Source: an uncultured Erysipelotrichaceae bacterium (GTDB lineage: Bacteria; Bacillota_I; Bacilli_A; Erysipelotrichales; Erysipelotrichaceae). Taken from it: a DNA stretch of 7,351 nt. The position numbers and the translations under genes are program-made. The stretch's first letter is position 1; each line of letters starts with the position of its first letter. The stretch is from assembly GCA_902784015.1 (NCBI GenBank), contig CACZTC010000070.1, positions 1 to 7,351 on the forward strand. Reading direction: 5' to 3'. This document shows, one piece after another, positions 1 through 6,282 of this stretch. The notes beneath the pieces are model-generated. The model searched no databases and was not told the origin of the DNA. It saw nothing but the letters and a program-made list of their open reading frames with translations.

Positions 1-399
1 AATGCTAGTGCAAAATCGCATTATAATTCGATGAATGTCTTAAGTATGCATGCCTTAATTGGCGCTTATCAAAAAGATGGCGAAAAATGGCTAAAAGAAT
101 TAAAGAAAGTTTTAGAAGATAATATGGATTATGCATGTAAATTTATTCAAAAAGAATTTGAAGGTATTTCATTTATCAAGCCTGAAGCCACATATATGAT
201 CTTTATAAATTGTAAAGACTATTGTGAAAAGAATAATATTTCATTAGAAGAATTAATTAATAGAGCTTGGTCTTATGGTGTATATATTCAAAATGGAGAG
301 CCCTTCCATGATGAATATGGTATTAGAATTAATATAGCTCTTCCAAAAAAGAGATTAATTGAAGCTTTTGATAGACTAAAGAAATATGTCTTTATTTAG
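1..399 (+). CDS. PatB/MalY-type PLP-dependent C-S lyase / aminotransferase, C-terminal part (5' truncated by window)
   Basis: The reading frame is open from base 1, so this is the last 132 residues of a longer protein; the ATG at base 31 is an internal Met. The fragment matches the small domain of fold-type I PLP enzymes of the MalY/PatB (cystathionine beta-lyase-like) group. Visible features are an AYQKDGEKWL helix (residues 22-31), a PEATYMIFINC segment (61-71) that corresponds to the PEGTYL.W.DC pattern of that family, NGEPFHDEYG (98-107), and GIRINIALPK with Arg109, the position expected to bind the substrate carboxylate. The PLP lysine lies upstream, outside the window. Family members cleave C-S bonds of cystathionine or cysteine, or act as aminotransferases; the fragment cannot tell these apart. 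The gene converges on the phosphoesterase gene and overlaps its end by 4 bp. Confidence 0.85.
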   Translation, partial: NASAKSHYNSMNVLSMHALIGAYQKDGEKWLKELKKVLEDNMDYACKFIQKEFEGISFIKPEATYMIFINCKDYCEKNNISLEELINRAWSYGVYIQNGEPFHDEYGIRINIALPKKRLIEAFDRLKKYVFI

Positions 400-413
400 T
401 CCTCATTTTTTTT
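374..413 (+). terminator. Possible rho-independent terminator of the PatB/MalY-like gene
   Basis: GACTAAA (374-380) can pair with TTTAGTC (395-401) around a 14-nt loop, and a run of eight T lies at 406-413. The stem includes the stop codon of the + gene, and the T-run lies in the 3' coding end of the opposite phosphoesterase gene. The stem is AT-rich, the loop is long, and 4 nt separate the stem from the T-run, so this is a weak candidate. No matching T-run is seen in the - direction. Confidence 0.35.
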
Positions 414-1025
414 AATTTTAATTATTCTTTCTCTTTCCTTTTCTACATCAATATGAATGCCATCATCTTTCATAATATGATTATCAGGATTAATAAAGAT
501 CTGATTATTAATCCACCATTCATAAGTAAATTTATATTTATTATTATCTTTTGGTATACTACCAAGTTTTTCTTCTATTCTCTTTATGGGTACCAATTCA
601 TAATTACATATATGAATATTCACATTAAAATAATTAGCTAAATCTAAATGTGAATTATGTAAATGTCCATGGATATTCAGAATATCTTTATCACATAATT
701 GTGGTTCATGACTTAATAAGATTCTTTTTTTAAGATAATGTGGATATTCATAGAATTCATCAAATAATTCTTTATAATATTCTTTACTTGCATAATCATG
801 ATTGCCAATTAGAAAATACTTTTTCCATTCAACTTCTCTAAGCCATTCTAATTTATTCTGATTGCCTATATCCCCCAACAAATAAAGTTCATCATTCTTT
901 TTCATCTTTTTTTTAATTGTATTAATGATGAATTCATCATGTTCTTGGATAGAAGAAAACTGAGTTCTTTCGAACTTAATAATATTTTGATGACCTAAAT
1001 GTAAATCACTAGTAAAATAAATCAT
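396..1025 (-). CDS. Calcineurin-like metallophosphoesterase (COG4186-like)
   Basis: This 209-residue protein is predicted to be a cytoplasmic two-metal phosphoesterase. All the superfamily motifs are present in order: SDLHLGH (6-12; Asp7 and His9 as metal ligands), LLGDIGN (49-55; Asp52), GNHD (74-77; Asn75, His76), SHEP (105-108; His106) and HGHLHN (119-124; His121, His123). The tail motif FNVNIHICNYELVPI (133-147) resembles the NV..D......P(I/V) ending of small bacterial phosphoesterases of the COG4186 type. The natural substrate of that group is not established, and I cannot predict it here. The gene is last in a tight trio and starts 2 nt after the stop of the flavin-reductase-like gene. 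I see no convincing SD before its ATG, so it may depend on translational coupling. Its stop overlaps the convergent gene by 4 bp. Confidence 0.88.
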   Translation of the reverse strand: MIYFTSDLHLGHQNIIKFERTQFSSIQEHDEFIINTIKKKMKKNDELYLLGDIGNQNKLEWLREVEWKKYFLIGNHDYASKEYYKELFDEFYEYPHYLKKRILLSHEPQLCDKDILNIHGHLHNSHLDLANYFNVNIHICNYELVPIKRIEEKLGSIPKDNNKYKFTYEWWINNQIFINPDNHIMKDDGIHIDVEKERERIIKIKKNED

Positions 1026-1027
1026 TT

Positions 1028-1555
1028 TTAAGACTTAATTAATGTTTTAACTATTTCTCCTATATACATATAGTGATAATCTTTCTCAGGATAACATGCT
1101 TCTATTATTCCTTTATCAATAAAACAATCTTCTTCTAGACGTTGCACATATAATTTACGACATATTATTACTAATTCAGCTTCTTCATAATAAACTGTAT
1201 TATTATCAAAGATTGGTGTTAAACCAACTTCTTTAATCTTATCTAAATCTCTTCCTGATTTAGAGCCTAATATACCATGCATATTTTTATCTTCATCTCT
1301 TAATTTACATAATGAAAAATATTCATTATTCTCCATGAATTCATTAGTATATCTTTGCGGTCTCACAAATACATTAGCTACAGGGAAATGTCCATCAAAG
1401 CCTTTCTTACCCCATAATGTGCCAAAAGTACCCCATGAAATTGTCATTCCATTGAATCCTTTTTCATCTCCTGCAGATAATAATAGCCAATCTTCTCCTA
1501 CTAATTTTGATGGTGAGAATACTAAATTCTTAATTTCTACTTCTTTGAATGCCAT
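1028..1555 (-). CDS. Flavin reductase-like FMN-binding split-barrel protein
   Basis: This 175-residue soluble protein resembles the flavin reductase-like domain family. NGMTISWGTFGTLWG (35-49) is the usual glycine/threonine-rich FMN phosphate-binding segment. VFVRPQRYTNEFMENNEYFSL (62-82) is the typical strand-helix element (V.VRP.RYT....), and GSKSGRDLDKIKEVGLTP (97-114) is the usual mid-domain motif. The protein spans a whole domain with no fused partner. Relatives bind FMN or FAD and reduce flavins with NAD(P)H, or serve as flavoproteins of unknown role; the donor and acceptor are not predictable here. A strong SD (AGGAGG, bases 1563-1568) lies 7 nt before the ATG in the 14-nt gap after the PARG-like gene, and the phosphoesterase gene follows after 2 nt, so the three are very likely cotranscribed. 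Confidence 0.88.
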   Translation of the reverse strand: MAFKEVEIKNLVFSPSKLVGEDWLLLSAGDEKGFNGMTISWGTFGTLWGKKGFDGHFPVANVFVRPQRYTNEFMENNEYFSLCKLRDEDKNMHGILGSKSGRDLDKIKEVGLTPIFDNNTVYYEEAELVIICRKLYVQRLEEDCFIDKGIIEACYPEKDYHYMYIGEIVKTLIKS

Positions 1556-1562
1556 AAATAAT

Positions 1563-1568
1563 CCTCCT
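1563..1568 (-). promoter_or_regulatory. Strong Shine-Dalgarno for the flavin-reductase-like gene
   Basis: A full AGGAGG on the minus strand sits 7 nt before the ATG at 1555 and just after the stop codon of the PARG-like gene. It fixes the start of the flavin-reductase-like gene and suggests that this middle gene of the trio is translated efficiently. Confidence 0.85.
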
Positions 1569-1569
1569 C

Positions 1570-2382
1570 TTATAATAATTCTTTCATAAATGCATCATAA
1601 TTGCTTGTATCATACTCTTGTGTATATATCGCAAAAGCTATTTCCGTAAAATATTGATTATATTCTTTCATTAATTCTTTATAAGCTTTAGAAACAATAT
1701 AAGGATCATTCGCAAAAGCCCCACAACCAAAAGCACCTAAAACTAATATATCCACTTTATTATGTAAGGCCACTTCAATGATACGCCTTCCTCTTTTAAG
1801 ATGAATATTATATAGATCGATATCCTCACCTGCATAATCTTCTTTTAAATAATTATATAAATCCGGTGCAGCTGAGCTAATTATATCTACTTTATACCAA
1901 TCTTTTTCATCTAATAAGGTTGGATATGTAATATCATCTTTAAAAACAATAATATCTGGAGTATATATGCACATATCATTATGAAGTGGATTATACATAG
2001 CTCTATTAGCGCCATAATAATTATCCCAAAGATATTTAGTTGAAAGAGCTGGATATAAAGTGGAAGTACGACATAAACATTCCTCTTGTGCTTTAGCACC
2101 AAATTCAACACCGCCTCCCGGATTAATAGCTGACGCAAAATTCAATACAGCAACTTTTTTATTAGGATATTCTTTTATTAATCTTCTTGCGCATTCAAAG
2201 CTTCTTTCTTTACTTACTTCAATTAATCCTTCTTTTTGTGTAGGCACATAAGGAATATTAGCTACTTCATCATAAAGAAGAGTATTATCGATTGTATGAT
2301 TAATGGCTTCTTTTAAAATTTCATGATCACTATATATATTTTTAGTATCAATAAATATAGCTTCTAATTTATTAGCTTTCAT
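1570..2382 (-). CDS. Microbial-type PARG / TIGR02452-family macrodomain protein (poly(ADP-ribose) glycohydrolase-like)
   Basis: This 270-residue protein has the hallmarks of bacterial-type PARG (DUF2263/TIGR02452). NFASAINPGGGV (81-92) leads into the signature GGG-x7-QEE: Gly89-Gly91, then Gln99-Glu100-Glu101 followed by CLCR. In characterised bacterial PARGs the second Glu of QEE (here Glu101) is the catalytic acid, and all of these residues are kept. Further macrodomain elements are YTPDIIVFKDD (140-150), DIISSAAPDL (166-175) and the diphosphate-binding GAFGCGAFANDP loop (217-228). The N-terminal part (2-75) fits the PARG_cat cap region. Such enzymes hydrolyse ADP-ribose polymers or remove ADP-ribose from modified molecules. 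The in vivo substrate is unknown, and no ADP-ribosyltransferase is visible in the window. The start is an ATG 7 nt after AAAGG (2390-2394). It is the first gene of the trio. Confidence 0.9.
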   Translation of the reverse strand: MKANKLEAIFIDTKNIYSDHEILKEAINHTIDNTLLYDEVANIPYVPTQKEGLIEVSKERSFECARRLIKEYPNKKVAVLNFASAINPGGGVEFGAKAQEECLCRTSTLYPALSTKYLWDNYYGANRAMYNPLHNDMCIYTPDIIVFKDDITYPTLLDEKDWYKVDIISSAAPDLYNYLKEDYAGEDIDLYNIHLKRGRRIIEVALHNKVDILVLGAFGCGAFANDPYIVSKAYKELMKEYNQYFTEIAFAIYTQEYDTSNYDAFMKELL

Positions 2383-2408
2383 AATTTTACCTTTTAAATT
2401 CTATTATT

Positions 2409-2431
2409 AAAAATCTATGTTTTAACATAGA
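2409..2431 (-). terminator. Likely rho-independent terminator after the RibD-like reductase gene
   Basis: TCTATGTT at 2414-2421 and AACATAGA at 2424-2431 form a perfect inverted repeat (7 bp stem with a 4-nt loop). On the minus strand it is followed directly by TTTTT (2413-2409). It begins 5 nt after the stop of the reductase gene. The stem is AT-rich, so termination may be partial and some transcription could run into the PARG-like gene 27 nt further on. On the plus strand a CTCTTTT run also follows, but no + gene ends here. Confidence 0.6.
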
Positions 2432-2436
2432 CTCTT

Positions 2437-3153
2437 TTATTCATACTTAGGTTTATACCTAAGCCATATATCATTATTCTTTAATTGTTTTACTTCTAAT
2501 AAATCAAAAGCGATCGCTCTATCATTATCTTGAAACATTGATCTATCAAAGATAGTTGGTTCATCCCTTTCCGCTCCCGCAATAGGCGCAATTACAATAC
2601 TGAGCTCATCAATTAGTTGATTTTGAAGTAATGACCAATTCAATACTCCTCCTCCTGTTACTAAGCATTTATTTATTTTTAATACATCTTTTAATTTAGT
2701 GATTAATAAATTTACATCTAATTGTTTATCGCCCGCAAAAAGATAGGATATATTCTTATCATTTAGATATTGAATATAATTATTAGAAACTTGTTTAGAT
2801 AAAACTACTACTATTTCACCTTTTTCGCCATAGCTTTCAACAATATTATTTTCAAAATTCAAGGTTCCAAAAGCATCAATACAAATGAAATATTTATTTA
2901 AGCCATAATTATAAATATTATCTTTCTTATCATATTCTTTCTTAGCTACAGGAAGATCTTTAATATAACCATTTGCGTAAGTCAAAGAACATGTTACAGT
3001 GCCAGCCATAATAGCTTCTGCATTATATTCTTTGTAAATTTCTTCATATAAAAGTATTGATTTTTTTATTTTTTGATGCGAAAACATGCTTCCTTCAATT
3101 CTTCCATCAATCGAAGATAAAACATGACAAATGATATTTATATCTTTATTCAT
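2437..3153 (-). CDS. RibD C-terminal-like / dihydrofolate reductase-fold reductase
   Basis: This 238-residue protein is a stand-alone RibD_C (dihydrofolate-reductase-like) domain. HVLSSIDGRIEG (10-21) is the N-terminal S.DG(R/K)I motif, AEAIMAGTVT (45-54) is the dinucleotide-site strand with its G-T, LVTGGGVLNWSLL (164-176) is the second nucleotide-binding glycine motif, and DELSIVIAPI (182-191) is the DE(L/I)....P segment. There is no N-terminal deaminase domain, so it is not a full bifunctional RibD. Relatives use NADPH to reduce ribosylamino-pyrimidine intermediates in riboflavin synthesis or unidentified substrates; no rib genes are visible nearby. The start is an ATG with GAGG (3161-3164) 7 nt upstream. 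The gene is transcribed divergently from the zinc-ribbon gene and is probably separated from the PARG-like trio by a terminator. Confidence 0.85.
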   Translation of the reverse strand: MNKDINIICHVLSSIDGRIEGSMFSHQKIKKSILLYEEIYKEYNAEAIMAGTVTCSLTYANGYIKDLPVAKKEYDKKDNIYNYGLNKYFICIDAFGTLNFENNIVESYGEKGEIVVVLSKQVSNNYIQYLNDKNISYLFAGDKQLDVNLLITKLKDVLKINKCLVTGGGVLNWSLLQNQLIDELSIVIAPIAGAERDEPTIFDRSMFQDNDRAIAFDLLEVKQLKNNDIWLRYKPKYE

Positions 3154-3258
3154 AACTATACCTCAACAATAGTATCTCATATATTAAACAGCTATAAAAT
3201 AAGTATTATCGATTATTATTAAGTTGCATTATAATATATAAGAAAGTGAGGGGTATAT
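3154..3258. promoter_or_regulatory. Divergent intergenic region with a palindromic -10-like element
   Basis: This 105-bp gap separates two divergent genes and must hold both promoters unless they lie inside coding sequence. The palindrome ATTATAAT at 3228-3235 gives a perfect TATAAT on both strands. On the plus strand it would place the transcript start near 3242, just before the SD of the zinc-ribbon gene; the best -35 match, TTATCG at 3206-3211 with 18-nt spacing, is poor. On the minus strand it would give a leader of about 65-70 nt. I see no operator repeat or riboswitch-like structure. Confidence 0.45.
3246..3253 (+). promoter_or_regulatory. Shine-Dalgarno of the zinc-ribbon membrane protein gene
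   Basis: GTGAGGGG, with a GAGG core at 3248-3251, lies 7 nt before the ATG at 3259 and supports that start. The start also places the zinc-ribbon CPKC motif at the extreme N-terminus, as expected for this architecture. Confidence 0.75.
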
Positions 3259-4026
3259 ATGATTTGTCCTAAATGTGGAAAAGAAAATGATAATGATGCC
3301 TTATATTGTGGTGGTTGTGGAGCTTCATTAATCGAAATTAATACTAGCTCTGATATTGCGCATAAGATAAATGATAGTAATGACAAAGAAGAAATAAAAT
3401 TAGTATTAAAACCAAATACTGATGCAGAGATTTCTAGAATTGAAGATTCATTAAACAAAGAGGAAGAAGATCTTCGTGATGTTTTATCATCTACAACAAC
3501 TGCTGCTGTACAAATGGGCAATGCTCAAGCGCAAACCGTAGTGCATCAAGCAACTAATGAAGTAGAAGAAAATTTACCTAATTTAGAACTTCCACCTACA
3601 AAAACAGAAGAATTAATCGCTCAAAAACAAAAAGAAAAAGCTGAAAGAGATGCTCGTTTAGAAGCACAAAGAAGAGAATTAGAAAAAGAATTAAATGCGA
3701 AAAAAGAAGCTCCTAAACAAGAAAAAGTAAATACGCAAATGAGCGATGATAAATTCAAAGCTATTCTTTCTTATTTCTTACCTATAACTTGGATTATTGC
3801 TTACTTTATGGCTGGTAAGAATAGATCAGATTATCTAAATGATAAATTGAATGAATCTTTAGTTCTAAATATTCTTCATATTTTAAGATTCTTACCGCTT
3901 GTTGGTAATATCGCTTTTGCTTTAGCTATCATTCTTAAGATTCTAGGTATATTTAATACCTATACAGATAAGAATGATAAAATCCCATATATCAGTGATA
4001 TAAAGCTTCTTAAAAAAAAATGGTAA
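3259..4026 (+). CDS. Zinc-ribbon, coiled-coil, C-terminal membrane protein of unknown function
   Basis: This 255-residue protein has three parts. Residues 1-24 form a zinc ribbon with paired cysteines: C3-x2-C6 and C17-x2-C20, followed by G-A-S-L as in typical zinc_ribbon_2 proteins. Residues 40-160 are charged and mostly helical; 114-150 is rich in Glu, Lys, Arg and Gln and probably a coiled coil. Residues about 168-186 and 200-232 are hydrophobic and likely membrane segments, joined by a polar loop. The end, KIPYISDIKLLK, resembles the P.IGDI.LLK ending of DUF4870-like small membrane domains, though that match is by eye. No signal peptide is seen, so the ribbon should face the cytoplasm. 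Function is unknown; a scaffolding or stress-sensing role at the membrane is only a guess. It is transcribed alone from the divergent region and ends in a strong terminator. Confidence 0.82.
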   Translation: MICPKCGKENDNDALYCGGCGASLIEINTSSDIAHKINDSNDKEEIKLVLKPNTDAEISRIEDSLNKEEEDLRDVLSSTTTAAVQMGNAQAQTVVHQATNEVEENLPNLELPPTKTEELIAQKQKEKAERDARLEAQRRELEKELNAKKEAPKQEKVNTQMSDDKFKAILSYFLPITWIIAYFMAGKNRSDYLNDKLNESLVLNILHILRFLPLVGNIAFALAIILKILGIFNTYTDKNDKIPYISDIKLLKKKW

Positions 4027-4047
4027 TCATATGATTACCATTTTTTT
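4012..4047. terminator. Strong bidirectional rho-independent terminator between the zinc-ribbon gene and arcB
   Basis: TGGTAATC (4021-4028) and GATTACCA (4033-4040) form a perfect stem around an ATAT loop. It is flanked by nine A (4012-4020) and seven T (4041-4047), which makes it symmetric and active in both directions. The stop of the zinc-ribbon gene (4024-4026) lies within the stem, and the arcB stop (4046-4048, minus strand) lies at the edge of the T-run. It therefore closes both convergent transcripts and marks the 3' end of the argS-arcA-arcB operon. Confidence 0.92.
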
Positions 4048-5038
4048 ATTTTAGGGTTGCATACATAACTGCTTTAATCGTATGCATTCTATTTTCTGCT
4101 TCATCGAATTGTCTAGCTTGTGGACCAAGGAATACTTCATCATTTACTTCCATCGCATCCAATTTATATTTTTGATATATCTCTTCACCTATTGTTGTTT
4201 CGCGATCATGGAAAGATGGCAAACAATGTAAGAAGATAGCTGTAGGCTTAGCTAATTTCATCAATTTACCATTAACCTGATACTTCTTTAGCATCTTTAT
4301 ACGCTTATCCCATAATGAAGCATCTTCACCCATTGATAACCAAATATCTGTATATACAACATCACAGTTCTTAGCACCTTCTTTAATATCTTGGGTTAAT
4401 TCAATTTTACCGCCTGTTTCTTTCGCAATCTTTTTACATGTTTCTACTAAATCTTTATTTGGCATTAATTCTTTTGGACCGCAAGCACAGAATGTCATTC
4501 CTAATTTAGCGCATACTACCATTAATGAATTTGCGACATTATTTCTAGCATCCCCAAAGAAAGTTAATTTTCTATTTCTAACATCACCAAATTCTTCTTG
4601 AACAGTCAATATATCCGCCAACATTTGGGTTGGGTGGAAATCATCTGTTAAACCATTCCATACAGGCACTCCCGAATATTTAGCTAAATCTTCAACTACG
4701 CTTTGTTTATAGCCACGATATTCAATGCCATCATACATTCTTCCTAATACTTTAGCTGTATCAGCTAATGATTCTTTTTTGCCCATTTGGCTTGATCCTG
4801 AATCAAGGAAAGTTACACCCATTCCTAAATCTCTAGCAGCCACCTCAAAAGCGCATCTAGTTCTAGTACTAGTTTTTTCAAATAATAAAACTACTTGTTT
4901 ATTAGTTAAATATTTATGCTCCTCTCCTGCCATCTTCATTCTTTTAAATTCACTAGCTAGATTCAATAAATATTTAATCTCTTCAGGTGTATAATCTAAT
5001 AATTTCAAAAAACTTCTTCCGCTTAAACTAATTGGCAT
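4046..5038 (-). CDS. arcB: Ornithine carbamoyltransferase, probably catabolic (ArcB)
   Basis: This complete 330-residue cytoplasmic enzyme interconverts citrulline plus phosphate with ornithine plus carbamoyl phosphate. The carbamoyl-phosphate site is FEKTSTRTR (53-61; Ser57-Thr58-Arg59-Thr60-Arg61). Other family motifs are DDFHPTQMLAD (132-142, HPTQ), the ornithine-site segment DIWLSMGED (231-239) and HCLPSFHD (271-278), where Cys272 is the usual catalytic cysteine; Ser replaces the more common Ala in HCLPAFHD. FGDARNN (161-167) is also standard, and the length is normal. The start is the ATG 1 nt after the arcA stop. Its SD (GGAGG, 5047-5051, 8 nt upstream) lies inside the last arcA codons. 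Sequence alone cannot separate anabolic ArgF from catabolic ArcB; the tight link to arcA points to the deiminase pathway, running toward carbamoyl phosphate. Confidence 0.95.
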   Translation of the reverse strand: MPISLSGRSFLKLLDYTPEEIKYLLNLASEFKRMKMAGEEHKYLTNKQVVLLFEKTSTRTRCAFEVAARDLGMGVTFLDSGSSQMGKKESLADTAKVLGRMYDGIEYRGYKQSVVEDLAKYSGVPVWNGLTDDFHPTQMLADILTVQEEFGDVRNRKLTFFGDARNNVANSLMVVCAKLGMTFCACGPKELMPNKDLVETCKKIAKETGGKIELTQDIKEGAKNCDVVYTDIWLSMGEDASLWDKRIKMLKKYQVNGKLMKLAKPTAIFLHCLPSFHDRETTIGEEIYQKYKLDAMEVNDEVFLGPQARQFDEAENRMHTIKAVMYATLK

Positions 5039-5039
5039 G

Positions 5040-6278
5040 TCACATTCCTCCCTCTCTTATTAATGGCATCGTCATGCACCTTGGGCCGCCTCTTCCTCTT
5101 GATAATTCAGCACTAGGAATCTCTATAACTTCTATTCCTGCTTCTTTTAATATATTATTAGTTGTTTCATTTCTTTGATAAGCAATTACTTTGCCTGGTG
5201 CAAGCGCAAAAGCATTAGCACCATCATTCCACTGCTCTCTAGCTGAAGCAATAGGATCATCCCCACCGCAATAAATCATCTTAACTTTATCAACATTAGT
5301 ATATTTAGCTAATACTTCTTCTAAACTTTTTTCTATTTTTCTAACATTTAAGTCTTCGGCGTTATCACTAATTACAGGGGTTATCTCATATATTTCGATA
5401 TCTTTTAAGATATTAGGATGAATAACATAAGTATCAATATTAACTCTAGTTAAAACAGTATCTAGATGCATAAAGGCTCTAGTTGGAGGGATCTTAATAG
5501 CTAATACAGTATTTATTTTGACAGTTTCATCATTAAATAAATTATGAGCTATCTTTTCAATTGCATCACAAGAAGTTCTTTGCGATATTCCTATCATCAA
5601 AACTTCTTCATTAAGATTCATCACATCGCCACCTTCAACATTCGCAAATTCATTACGATTATAATATTTCTTAACATCTATAAAATCAGGATGATATCTT
5701 AGGATATAATCAGCATAAATTGTTTCTCGATTTCTAGTAGTAAATCTCATTCTTGGAACTATTACACCATTACCAAGACTAGCCATTAAATCTCTTTGAA
5801 AATATAAATTAGGCATTGGATCTACAATCAAATCATCTACAGGCGCAATTCTATCTTGTAGAGAATAAGCTTTAACTTCTCTACCCATCTCTTCAAGAGT
5901 TACCCCTTCCATGGTTTTTAAAATTAAATCTTTACCATCATAATTATTAATTAAATAATTATATAATTTATCTTTCCATCTTTTAGTTTTAATATTAGCT
6001 TCATCTAACCACTGATAAATAAAATCCTTTTTAAGATCAGGATTATCCTCTAATACTTTCGTCATTAAATCTTCTAAATATACTACTTCAACCCCATTAT
6101 CCCTAATCACTTGCGCAAAATGATCATGTTCTTGCATGGCCACAGTTAAATAAGGAATATCATCGAAGAGTAATTCTTGTAGTCGATCGGGAACTAGATA
6201 TAAAAGCTCTTTTCCTGGACGATGTAATAAGACCTTTTTTAATTCTCCTATTTCTGTAAAAACATTAATACCTTTCAT
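5040..6278 (-). CDS. arcA: Arginine deiminase (ArcA)
   Basis: This 412-residue cytoplasmic enzyme hydrolyses arginine to citrulline and ammonia, the first step of the arginine deiminase pathway. The expected catalytic residues are all present (numbered from the chosen Met): Asp163 in NLYFQRD, Glu215 and Asp218 in NVEGGDV, His271 and Asp273 in MHLDTVLT, and the nucleophile Cys401 in [12 protein letters not shown] near the C-terminus. I chose the ATG at 6276-6278 because [22 protein letters not shown] is how the family usually begins. A longer frame reaches a TTG at 6309-6311, but it would overlap argS and has no SD. GGAG at 6292-6295, inside the argS end, is 13 nt from the ATG, rather far. FQRDL replaces the more usual FTRDP. 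It lies 4 nt after argS and 1 nt before arcB; TGA is its stop. Confidence 0.96.
   Translation of the reverse strand: MKGINVFTEIGELKKVLLHRPGKELLYLVPDRLQELLFDDIPYLTVAMQEHDHFAQVIRDNGVEVVYLEDLMTKVLEDNPDLKKDFIYQWLDEANIKTKRWKDKLYNYLINNYDGKDLILKTMEGVTLEEMGREVKAYSLQDRIAPVDDLIVDPMPNLYFQRDLMASLGNGVIVPRMRFTTRNRETIYADYILRYHPDFIDVKKYYNRNEFANVEGGDVMNLNEEVLMIGISQRTSCDAIEKIAHNLFNDETVKINTVLAIKIPPTRAFMHLDTVLTRVNIDTYVIHPNILKDIEIYEITPVISDNAEDLNVRKIEKSLEEVLAKYTNVDKVKMIYCGGDDPIASAREQWNDGANAFALAPGKVIAYQRNETTNNILKEAGIEVIEIPSAELSRGRGGPRCMTMPLIREGGM
5047..5051 (-). promoter_or_regulatory. arcB Shine-Dalgarno embedded in the arcA 3' end
   Basis: GGAGG on the minus strand encodes part of the final Gly-Gly of ArcA and lies 8 nt before the arcB ATG. 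The arcA stop falls between this site and the arcB start, an arrangement suited to translational coupling of the two enzymes. Confidence 0.8.
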
Positions 6279-6282
6279 AAAT

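Noticed and set aside
31..399. A complete 122-residue protein starting at base 31
   Set aside because: The frame is open from base 1 and the fragment is the C-terminal domain of a roughly 380-400-residue PLP enzyme; no SD precedes base 31.
453..641. 62-residue plus-strand hydrophobic frame that looks like a small membrane protein
   Set aside because: It is antisense to the conserved phosphoesterase; the Ile/Phe/Tyr richness follows from AT-rich sequence, and there is no SD.
1335..2251. Short plus- and minus-strand frames within the flavin-reductase-like and PARG-like genes
   Set aside because: They lie wholly or mostly inside strong coding regions in other frames and show no motifs or plausible start sites.
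3219..3521. 100-residue minus-strand frame opposite the zinc-ribbon gene
   Set aside because: It is Ser-rich shadow sequence without SD or family features, overlapping a well-supported gene.
4725..4994. 89-residue plus-strand frame within arcB
   Set aside because: Antisense shadow of the conserved carbamoyl-phosphate-binding region; no start signal.
5036..5042. Mycoplasma-type genetic code (TGA = Trp)
   Set aside because: arcA ends properly at TGA directly before the arcB start, and Trp residues in conserved positions are TGG, so the standard bacterial code applies.
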